From Scilla litardierei (taxonomy: Eukaryota > Streptophyta > Magnoliopsida > Asparagales > Asparagaceae), in the NCBI GenBank assembly GCA_030789695.1, contig CM061134.1, forward strand, positions 62,795,370-62,859,369: DNA of 64,000 bases, written 5' to 3'. Below the pieces are notes generated by a model. The model searched no databases. It saw only the letters and a program-made list of their open reading frames with translations, and was not told the origin of the DNA. Both the position numbers and the translations under genes were made by a program. The number at the start of each line of letters is the position of its first letter. Position 1 is the stretch's first letter. Shown here in pieces: positions 21,855 through 30,800 of this stretch.

Positions 21855-24569
21855 ATGCGCAGGAGTTCAAGGAGTCTTGACGACTTGATCCCCCTCGATC
21901 CAGAGATTAACGCCACCCTTAGGCGCTTGGCCGCCGAGAAGCGGAGAAGGGAAGATCCCGATTCCATGGAGGAGAACACCCCACCTCAGAAGTCTCTGCT
22001 GGAATACTCGATGCCATCTATCGAGTCCACTTCCGCCATCCGTCCTCCAGCTATCACGGCCCAAAGCTTTGAGCTAAAGCCGTCATTGGTGACGTGGATC
22101 CAGCAGGATCAGTTTGCGGGTGCACCCATGGAGAGCCCGATCGAGCATCTAGACTCGTTCTTGGAGAAGTGTGACACCTTCCAGATTAATGGTGTCACGA
22201 CAGAGGCTATCCGTCTGAAGCTGTTCCCCTTCTCTTTGCGAGATAAAGCCAAGCAATGGCTAAGGGGGAAGGACCCCAACATTTTCAACACCTGGGAGAA
22301 GCTCTCCAACGCTTTTCTGACAAAGTTCTTTCCTCCGGGGAAGACCATGAAGTTGAGGAGTGAAATCTCCTCCTTCTCCCAGGCCAGCCACGAGTCCTTG
22401 CATGAAGCTTGGACGAGATATAAAGAGATGCAAAGAAGATGCCCTCACTATGAGCTTCCGAAGTGGCAGATTATTAATCTTTTCTACAATGGGTTGAGGG
22501 ATGACCTGAAATCTTCTATGGACGCCGCGGCTGGGGGTTCCTTCATGTCTAGAAGTGAGGAGGATGCCGGGCATATTCTAGAAAATATGGCATCCAACAA
22601 TGAGCGGTGGTGTGACGAGAGAGCCACACCAAGATCCGGGGGTATACACAGAGTCGAGGACGTCGACAAACTTTCAAGCAAGTTTGACTTGCTTTCGACC
22701 CAGATCTCCGCACTAATGGTAGGAGCCGGTGGGGCCGGTGCACAGCAAATTTCTGCGGTAGAGTCCGAATTCTTTGGGGAATTCGACGGTGGTGACATCT
22801 CGCCACCGTTGGATCAGGCGAGCGCACTATTTTACAACCCTACGGGAAATGCGCCGTATCCGCCAAGGACAAATTCCAACCCGGCCTACTCTCCAAACAA
22901 CCGGAACCACCCGAACTTCAGTTACCGGCCACCATTTCAGCCCTCACCGCCTCAGCAGCCGCAGCAACAAACTTATCAGCCAGCTAGGCCACAGCAGCAA
23001 CCATTTCAGCAACAATCTTACGCCCCCAGGAATCAGCAGCCGTTCCAGCAGCAGCAGCAGTATGGCCAACAGAGGGCCGTCTCTCCGGTTGAGTCTCTCT
23101 TGAGTCAATATATTACCAACCAGGAGAGGATCAACCAAAAGCTGGAAATGGGTCAGCGGACCCTCACGGACCAAGTAACCCAGCTGGGGTTACAAGTGGC
23201 GAACCTTGCAAGGTCACAAAACCAATTACCGCCACAACCGGAGGTGAACTCGAGGGGAGCAACCCAAACATCGGCACTCGTGCACGAGCACGCAAATGTG
23301 TCCGCTATCGTTCTGAGAAGCGGGACACAAATTCCTACTAGAGTGCCCCCTAGCAACCCGGAAGCACCGTCGGTCGTTGAGAAACCGATCGAAAAATCAA
23401 ACGACGCCGGTGCTTCGTCATCAAATCCTATGACTCCGGAGGGAGTCTCTGAAGAAGAGAAAGAGAAGAAGGAGGAAGAAAGCCCTAAAGTGTATAAACC
23501 CGTTGTGCCATTTCCACAACGGTTGGCTCAGGCAAAAATTGATGAGAAATATGGCAAGTTCTTCGCCATGGTCAAGGACCTGAGTTTGCAGATCCCCTTC
23601 CTAGAAGCAATCGAAACAATCCCCTCCTATGCAAAATTCTTGAAAGATTTGGTGACTAGAGGGTCTAGAAAAGAGAAAGTAGTGTTGACGGCGGAGTGTA
23701 GCGCTCTTATCCAGAGGGCAAATCCGCCGAAACTTAAAGACCTGGGGAGCTTCTCTATTCCTTGCACGATCGGGGCAGTGAAGATTCATCGCGCACTCGT
23801 CGATCTCGGAGCGAGTGTTAGTTTGATGCCCTTGTCAATGTACAGAAGGATAGGGATGGGCGATTTGGAGCCCACCGGTATGACCCTACAACTAGCTGAC
23901 CGATCGGTCAAATATCCGGTGGGAGTTGTGGATGACCTTCCCGTGAATGTGAGAGGGGTGCATGTGCCTGTGGACTTTGTAGTCATGGACATGCCCGAAG
24001 ACGCACACACCCCCATTATCCTGGGACGACCTTTCATGGCCACTGCTGGCGTTCTAATAGATGTGAAGAACGGAAAACTATCTTTGAACGTCAGCGGAGA
24101 GAAAGTGGAGTTTGATCTGGGATTATCCATGAAGCACCCCGATCCCCCTGATGACCCTGGATGCAATTTGCTTGAGATAGAAGAAGAAAAAGCTGTAGAG
24201 GAGAGCTCCTGGGAGATTCTCCTGAGAAACCCCCTCGATGACTTGGGGGATTCAGAAGATGAAGAAGGCCCCGAAGACAAAGAAGCTGCTGGAAAACCGA
24301 GTGCAGCAAGAACGACCCCTCCCGGGTTCTCCAAGACTCCTCCTGCGAGGAGAACGGGGAAAGAGCCCATGGACCTCACTAAAGACGAGGTCCGGATCCT
24401 GAAGAAGATGGTGGGAAGCGCCAACACCAAGGAAAAGCCCCCGGATCCCAAGAACAAGGGGAGGGTAGTCGAGCAAGTATTTTTCCAGCCGCTGACTACT
24501 CCAAGTGCCTTCAGCTCCAATGAGAAAGAGATGCCGAAATTTGGGCATCACCCGTACCAACCACCATGA
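21855..24569 (+). CDS. Gag-protease polyprotein of A (open frame)
   Basis: Gag builds the particle and the aspartic protease processes it. I start at the ATG at 21855 (MRRSSRSLDDLIPLDPE) because the B1 and B2 proteins begin at the aligned site; the frame is open upstream. 904 residues. About residues 70-220 form a retrotrans_gag capsid domain (CDTFQINGV, FPFSLRDKAKQWL, FYNGLRDDL). A P/Q-rich stretch follows about residue 330-430; no CCHC knuckle is visible. The protease spans about 630-770, active-site motif ALVDLGASVSLMPLS, flap side ILGRPFMATAG. An acidic, P-rich tail of about 130 residues replaces the reverse transcriptase that follows in autonomous Athila elements. DLG instead of D(S/T)G is shared by all three copies here, so it is a lineage trait. 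No break found. Confidence 0.9.
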   Translation: MRRSSRSLDDLIPLDPEINATLRRLAAEKRRREDPDSMEENTPPQKSLLEYSMPSIESTSAIRPPAITAQSFELKPSLVTWIQQDQFAGAPMESPIEHLDSFLEKCDTFQINGVTTEAIRLKLFPFSLRDKAKQWLRGKDPNIFNTWEKLSNAFLTKFFPPGKTMKLRSEISSFSQASHESLHEAWTRYKEMQRRCPHYELPKWQIINLFYNGLRDDLKSSMDAAAGGSFMSRSEEDAGHILENMASNNERWCDERATPRSGGIHRVEDVDKLSSKFDLLSTQISALMVGAGGAGAQQISAVESEFFGEFDGGDISPPLDQASALFYNPTGNAPYPPRTNSNPAYSPNNRNHPNFSYRPPFQPSPPQQPQQQTYQPARPQQQPFQQQSYAPRNQQPFQQQQQYGQQRAVSPVESLLSQYITNQERINQKLEMGQRTLTDQVTQLGLQVANLARSQNQLPPQPEVNSRGATQTSALVHEHANVSAIVLRSGTQIPTRVPPSNPEAPSVVEKPIEKSNDAGASSSNPMTPEGVSEEEKEKKEEESPKVYKPVVPFPQRLAQAKIDEKYGKFFAMVKDLSLQIPFLEAIETIPSYAKFLKDLVTRGSRKEKVVLTAECSALIQRANPPKLKDLGSFSIPCTIGAVKIHRALVDLGASVSLMPLSMYRRIGMGDLEPTGMTLQLADRSVKYPVGVVDDLPVNVRGVHVPVDFVVMDMPEDAHTPIILGRPFMATAGVLIDVKNGKLSLNVSGEKVEFDLGLSMKHPDPPDDPGCNLLEIEEEKAVEESSWEILLRNPLDDLGDSEDEEGPEDKEAAGKPSAARTTPPGFSKTPPARRTGKEPMDLTKDEVRILKKMVGSANTKEKPPDPKNKGRVVEQVFFQPLTTPSAFSSNEKEMPKFGHHPYQPP

Positions 24570-24583
24570 GCATCTCTTGCGGG

Positions 24584-24633
24584 CGTCGAGCCAACGACGT
24601 TAAACAAGTGCGCTTCATGGGAGGCAACCCATG
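24584..24633 (+). other. Twin hairpins downstream of A gag-protease stop
   Basis: Hairpin 1 (24584-24599): stem CGTCG/CGACG, loop AGCCAA, 14 bases after the stop codon. Hairpin 2 (24616-24633): stem CATGGG/CCCATG, loop AGGCAA. B2 has the pair at 55040-55087 with different stems that still pair. The linker TTAAAC...GCGCTT is shared. Probably an RNA element. Confidence 0.75.
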
Positions 24634-24767
24634 TTCTAAACTTTTTCTCCAATTTTTAGCGTTATTTTTTTAACTTTATTTTATCTATTTTTATAAATAA
24701 AATCAGCCGCGGGAACATCCGTTCGGGGACTTAAACAATTTTATTGGTTTTTGCAGGAAACATGCCC

Positions 24768-25113
24768 CAACCGATCGGTTGATAACTCACCCGATCGGTT
24801 GGGATGTATCAGATACATGCCGAGATCTGTCCCCATATGACCCGATCGGTTGAGTAATGAGGAGACCGAGTGGCAGACCAGGTGAGCTGGGAAGAACTCT
24901 CGGGAAATTTTGGGGAATATCAACCGATCGGTTGAGTTCGAGGGCGATCGGTTGACGCGACCGGGTGAGCAGCCCTAAGCTCTCGGGAAAATGAGTGGAG
25001 CGGCCAACCGGTCGGTTGAAAAGTCAACCGATCGGTTCGCCTGTAGCATTTCTTCGGCAAAATTTTCGACCTAACCATCAACCGATCGGGTGACATGTCA
25101 CCCGATCGGTTCG
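24768..25113. repeat. Internal palindrome array of A
   Basis: The motif of the A LTR (CAACCGATCGGTTG and variants) recurs about nine times between gag-protease and the ORF1-like gene. Pairs again form larger hairpins, for example around 25079-25112. It ends about 10 bp before a TATA box. Confidence 0.9.
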
Positions 25114-25123
25114 ACTTAAAACC

Positions 25124-25131
25124 CTATATAA
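25124..25131 (+). promoter_or_regulatory. Internal TATA box of A
   Basis: CTATATAA in a C-rich context right after the internal palindrome array, about 440 bp before the ORF1-like start; the sequence between is CT-rich like a 5' UTR. Inferred promoter for a separate ORF1-like transcript. Confidence 0.6.
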
Positions 25132-25571
25132 CCCCCCCGACACCCGCTCGTTTCCATCTCGCCCGATCGCAAAAAACCCCAAAATCTCGCCGTCGTTTCG
25201 CCTTCCCCTCTCTCCCAACAACCGATCTTCCTCCCCCACGGCCTCTACTCCTCCATTACTCCTTCTCCCCACCACCTCCATCAATCCCTCCATCATCTCA
25301 ACCCTCTTTCTCCTCCCATTCCGAGATTTTGACCTAATTTTCCCCCAAACCACCCCCATTTCGAAAATTATTGCCGAGGGAGTTCGCCGCGGCTCCACGC
25401 CACTCTCGTTGAACAGTGTGGGGCATCTACGAGCAAGCTCCGCCATTCCATTTGGGTACACTCGTTCCGAAGCTCAAATTTATATATTTGCCCTATTAAT
25501 TTTGCTTGCTCGTTTGCTTGTGTAGTGTGCATCCACTGTTTTTGCACTCATTCTTGCTCACACACTCACAC

Positions 25572-27589
25572 ATGGCTCGGGATACGGATAAGGGGAAGGG
25601 AATTATGAGGGAAGAGGAGCCGTCTCGAAAGAGACGAAAACAAACACGCCCCCCTTCCCGTACACGAGCACTTACACTTGGCCCTCCTCCGCCTGTTATC
25701 CCCCCTGTGGACCCAATGTTGGGCCCACACGGGTATATTTTTCGGAACCAGGAGCACAAAGATTTTTACCGTAGGCTTGATGCTCGAGGGCATCTATCCA
25801 CCAAGTTCCCGCACGCTCGTACACTTGTCGATCTCGGTGTCTTCACCGAGGTCGAATCTCTTTTCGCTAACTTAGGATGGTTAGCCTTTCTTAATACACA
25901 TGCCATATCCTACCCGGCACTCACACTCGAATTTCTCTCTACACTTGTCTGGGAGTCCGGGTCGATCATTAGATTCAGGGTGCGTAACCGTAGTGTCACC
26001 ACAAATCTGAACACGATTAATGATATATTTGGTTTCCCCAATCTCGGGGATGATGCCATCCGACACTACGGGTACACGCCCGAGTTTGATGTCGATCAGT
26101 TCTGGTTCCGCCTCACGCTGGTTCGCGACTACCCCCGAGGAAGGGCCAAGGCCTCCTCCATCAGTCATCCCGTGTTTCGATTGGCCCACAGAATCATTTC
26201 ATCTGCATTCTTTCCTAGGGACGAGTCAGGCACTGTGACTATCCCTGACCTTTTTATCCTTTGGGCCATGACTTTTCCTTATGTCCGGGATGATGATGGA
26301 GTTAGCTTCAGGGCCCCTACCGTCCCCATCCATGGCGGCGATTGGCTTGTTTACAAGCTACTCGAGATCAGCCGGGCCGGTAAGGGGAAGTTTTGTTGCG
26401 GGGGCATCATCACGATCATCTGCTCTCACGCCCAATTCAATATTACCATCCCCGATAATCTTCCTGCTGCCGCAGGACCCTCACATCTTGATATTGATGT
26501 CCTGCGGCACATCCACATGATCAAACCCCGCTCGGATGGCCGCTTCATATTTAATTACGGCCACCCCCAGCCCCTTACACCATTCTGCCCAACCCCGCTC
26601 GCATGACCCTTGCTCTCGTGGGAGATTGGACTTTCCCTCCTGATCCCGATTTATTAGCGGGGTTGAATCTTCCTTTCCTTCCCGCAGGCGCCCGCAGATC
26701 TCTGTCCCCTGCCGCCCACTTAGGCGAGCAGGATATCCCTGCGTCTGGGGAAGATTTAGGGGCTGGCCCGAGTCGTCCCGTTTCTGCTCCAGGACCGATC
26801 ACGTCTGAGCACCTCTTTGCGGCCATTTCTGGCCTTGTCTCCTGTGCTGGCATGACCACTGCCACCGACACCTCTTCGACCTTACCTGGCGGCACCACCT
26901 CTGCCTCGCGTCAGTCTACGTCTTTTGGTCACCGTCAGGTATCTGCCCGTCTGGGGCTTGAGAGGGAGGTCGCTGCCCTTCGTGAGCTCGCCATGTCCTC
27001 TGCTTCCTCGGACCCATCGCCATCCTCCTTTCTTACTCACCCACGTTTCCTCGCACTTGAGAGGAACATGGCCGCCATTCTCCGCCTTCTTACCCATATC
27101 CACGGACCACCTCCACCTTCACCACCCCCACCTTCACCACCCAGGCGATCTTCTCCTCCACCCACCCACACTTCTCCACACCCATCACCCCCCTCACCAC
27201 ATTCCTCCCCTCCCTCTTCACATCCCATCCCAGCATCCACTTCACCCCTCCTGACCACTTCCACCGCACCCACGCTACCTCATCCCTCCTCCGTCACTCC
27301 ATACGTGCGCCGGAGGAAATTGCCGGTGCGCTCCAGATCCCTCCCACCACCTCCCACTACCGTCACCACCACATCTACTTCCTCCACTTCTATTCCTCTC
27401 ACCACCGCCTTGATCGCCTTCCTACCACCACCACCCACCACCACCGACACTCCTCCCATTGTTCACACCACCACTGCCCCTACTCCTTCGCCTCTTTCCC
27501 CACTTCTCAGCACACCCCCTGCCTCCCCCGACCACCCATCCACACCCTCTTCCGAGGAGGACGAGGACTCAGCTCCTCCTGCTTTCTAG
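25572..27589 (+). pseudogene. Athila ORF1-like gene of A (one frameshift)
   Basis: Function unknown; related to the ORF1-like/putative plant transposon protein found in Athila elements. I start at the ATG at 25572 (MARDTDKGKG). A basic, nuclear-signal-like stretch (SRKRRKQTRPP) comes first, then a conserved domain shared with the B2 protein: FRN..H, NLGW..FL, FW.R.T, RAKASSI.HP..R.A.R, TIPDLF.LWAMT, FCCGGIIT. That frame stops at 26606. The B2 alignment continues in the next frame (ILPNPAR onward, 26603-27589), so the shift lies near 26565-26585. The second part has a long P/S/T-rich tail and acidic end (EEDEDSAPPAF). The stop and the next ATG overlap as ATGA (26603-26606), so translational coupling or programmed shifting cannot be excluded, but a mutation is simpler. 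Confidence 0.7.
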
Positions 27590-29242
27590 ATTCACCCCTT
27601 TTGTTTTTGACTCCCCCTTGCACATATCTGGATTTCATTGCTCATATCATTTCGCTAGCACTTTCTGGTCTAGCTTGGGGGACGTCTATTTTGGTATGCT
27701 GTCGTGTTTTGTTTGTTTTTCTCATTTTGTGTGTGTGTGCTTGTTTTTCATTTTTTTTTGAGTGTCGTGTCGTGTGCCTTTTATTTTTATTTTCGTTTTG
27801 TTTGATTTTGATTTTGATCTTTCTTTCTTTTTCAATTTTATCTATGTGTTTTCCTCGTTTTCATTTCTTTTTGTGTCAGTGCGTATCCCCCCCCATTTTC
27901 ATTGCCCTCCTGTCCTCATTCATATTGCATTGAGGGCAATGCAAACTTCAGCTTGGGGGAGTCGCACTGTGTGCGTCGTTTTAGTCCTTCTTTTTCTGTT
28001 TTTTGTGTCGTTTTCATCGTGTTTTTATTTTTTCTTCTTTTTTCTCTTTCTTTCCTTTTTTTAGCTCTTTCTCCTAGAGATGAATCCTATGATGAATCGC
28101 CACAAAGTCACACACACCTAGCTTTGCATCGACAATCACACTCACTAACCCTAGGATTTCGGGTCCTCTTGCATTTCACGCATCGTGGGTCCACTTAGCT
28201 TTTTGTGAGTCGTGTGTCGTGACTAGCATTTGGTGTGCTTCTGCCTTGTGATTTTACTTTATATGCCTGTCCAGGAATGACCCCTAGATTACCATGCTCC
28301 GATTTGAATATGCGGTATTTCTTTCCACTATATGCATGCTATATTTATATCGTATACTTCAATTCGCATGCGTCGGGATTCCACAACTAAGGACTAGGAT
28401 AACCCATTTAGCCTACGCTCTATTTAGCGAGAATAGTTTCCTTTGCCCAAGTGTTTAGATTTCGACTTCTTTTTTGTTTTACTTGGTGCAAATCCCCTCG
28501 TCGTGTACCGTTCTCCCACTTGGGAGAGTACACATGTGTATAGCCAAAAACCCAAAAATCCAAAAAAAAGAGAGAAAAGAAAAGAAAAGAAAAATTGTGT
28601 ATAGCCCAAAAATTCAAAAAAAAATACAAATGCCCAAAACCCAAAAAAAAAATTTCCGTGTGAATATTTTTTCATTCTTGCCAAGAATAAAGGGAAGGCG
28701 AGAATTTGCACCGAGTGTTCTTCTCCACATCATCTCAACCCCCGTCGTTATCGAAAACACTTGGCTTAGGAACTTTTTAGCTAGTATCTAGGCTGTAGTG
28801 GCGCGATTTCCTTAACCCTAGTTGTGGAGTCCCCGATGCATGATACGCTTCTATTCCCACTCTTCTCATGCATGCTTGAACTTATATTCGCCGCTTAATT
28901 CAATTCGGATCGATATTTTGGGTCATATCTTGGATTTGTGTATATCGAGCCTCATAGCACATCGTAGAAAGCATCACCATTTGCTAGCATACGACGACGC
29001 TCACTCGCGCTTCACCGCGTGGACCCACGACACTTATTTGGACTCGCTTTCCTAGGTTTAGTGGTGTGATTTGGCGTTTGCTTACTTGGTGTGTCGTTTT
29101 CGATTTTGGTGGCTCTGATGGACGATCTAGGGTTTAGAGTTTTCTTTTTCTTTTTCTTTCTTCCTCTCTATTTTTTCCCTTCCGAGCTCCTACTCTCACT
29201 CGTCTTCCTCGAGGACGAGGAAGAGTTCAGCTTGGGGGATTT
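27590..29242 (+). other. 3' non-coding region of A
   Basis: T-rich sequence without genes. It holds polypurine-like AGCTTGGGGGA at 27672-27682 and 27950-27960, a low-complexity A-rich block at 28550-28665, and CCTCGAGGACGAGG at 29207-29220 before the real polypurine tract. The A-rich block and the GTGTGAATATTTTTT after it recur in B2 (59490-59640). Confidence 0.7.
29229..29242 (+). other. Polypurine tract of A
   Basis: AGCTTGGGGGATTT directly before the 3' LTR start at 29243. Confidence 0.8.
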
Positions 29243-30800
29243 TGACGTGCGTTTATATTTCACATATTCACGCACGTTTTCTTTTGTGTTTCTCCGTGTT
29301 TTTCCGTCGTCTCTTATTCGTTTTCGTATATTTTCCCGTTTTCTTTCACTTTTCTTTGTTTGTCCATGATTGCAGGTGTTCGACCACGTAGGGGACGTTT
29401 AATGATGATATCCCAAGTCCCCGGAGCAACGGGAGAAGTCACGCGTGATCCAGGGGGTCAAACGTCGAAGAATTCATCTTTCAGCCCCTCACCCGGTCAG
29501 TTGGTCATCTTCAACCGATCGGGTGATGCACGCGTGCACCACCTGGTCTCTGCCGCAGCTCACAAAGAAGTCACCCGATCGGTTCACAGACCGGTTCTGC
29601 GGGCAGCTGTTCTCTGTTTTTTCGAGCAGAATTCCAACCGATCGGGTGACTCTCACCCGATCGGTTCATCTGTAGCTGAGGAAAAAGAGCTGAAGACACG
29701 GGCGTCGAACCGACCGGTTCACCCGACTGCTCCAAGATCCAACCGATCGCCCAAGAACTCACCCGATCGGTTCATGAGGTCGGTTGAAAACTCGCTGTTT
29801 TCTGTGATTTATCTGTAACGGATCAACCGACCGGTTGACTTGTCAACCGATCGGTTGATGCGTAAGTCTATATATAGAACCCCTAGGGTTCCAGAAACAG
29901 TAGTTGCTGTTTTTCTACTGTTTTATTTCCTTGTGACGGCTGTAATTGTTACTCTTTAGTAAGTTTTCAGATCTTTCTAAAATTTTAGTATTGTCTTTAT
30001 TACTCCATTACTTCAGCATTGCAATTGTCCGATTATGATTTCAACGGTTAAATTTCATTTAGATTGCTTTTTCATGAATTTTTGTGAGTAGTTCCCAAAT
30101 CTGGGATTTTGGTGGAAACCCCTTCAAGGGCTCTTCCCGATGCGTCCATAGGGTTAGGAAATCGATAGGGAGTAGGAATCTAACGGTTACGCGGGGTGTT
30201 TCATTGTCATTGGCGGGAAAAAGATCGCCTTTGACCGTCGGGCCAAGGGGGAATAAACTTGGCGGTTGACTCCCTAGCCATAGCTCACGCCCTTAGCGTA
30301 GACGCCAAATCCTAGCACGCGGGAGCGGCATGATGAGACGTTGGGAGATATCGTTGCGGACTTAGTGCTCCCGAGATCGATCAGTGTTAATGGACACGGG
30401 AGTGCCCACTGATCGAATCCGGGAAGTCCGGTGTATCATCTTGGGCACCGACCGGAATATCGGGCCCATGGGACGCCGGTACCACTTTCAGAGGCAACGT
30501 CTCACCATTAGACCCTAATCCCGATCGCTATCCATACCCATAGGCCGTATCGGCGAGAGTCTCTCGTCGGGTTGGAAACCAAAGTCCCGGGTTTACTTTC
30601 TTTTTGTTCATACGCTTTTATTTCCTTTCGTGACAACCACCTACCGATTCGGGCTAGCTCGCCCCTCGGGGTGATTCAGGTCCTACCTGACCCAAGCACA
30701 ACCTCGCCTCCCTGAGTTCGATATTCCCGCACCCTACACTAACCGTGAAACTTGCGGTAAACGACACCGCGCCGCCGCGACTCAAGCGGGGCGCCGGTCA
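29243..30800 (+). repeat. 3' LTR of A (1558 bp)
   Basis: Same length as the 5' LTR with no indel; palindrome array at 29489-29860 and TATA box at 29869-29876. Downstream target duplication ACACA at 30801-30805. Confidence 0.95.

Larger units (their letters stand above)
20105..30800 (+). mobile_element. Element A: complete pol-less Athila-like Gypsy element
   Basis: 10,696 bp with two 1558-bp LTRs, ACACA target duplication (20100-20104 and 30801-30805), tRNA-Asp primer site, open gag-protease, a hairpin pair, a palindrome array with a TATA box, an ORF1-like gene and a polypurine tract. Reverse transcriptase, RNase H and integrase are absent: the span between gag-protease and the ORF1-like gene is only about 1 kb of non-coding sequence, and 27590-29242 is also non-coding. 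By eye the LTRs differ at about 23 positions, 20 of them transitions, roughly 1.5%. It must have been mobilised with pol supplied in trans. Confidence 0.93.

Noticed and set aside
23786..24520. 244-codon frame antisense to A protease
   Set aside because: Shadow of the gag-protease frame, no recognisable domain.
24634..25571. Hidden or decayed reverse transcriptase between gag-protease and ORF1 in A
   Set aside because: All frames are short and the stretch is filled by the array, TATA box and leader; no RT or integrase motif is visible in any frame.
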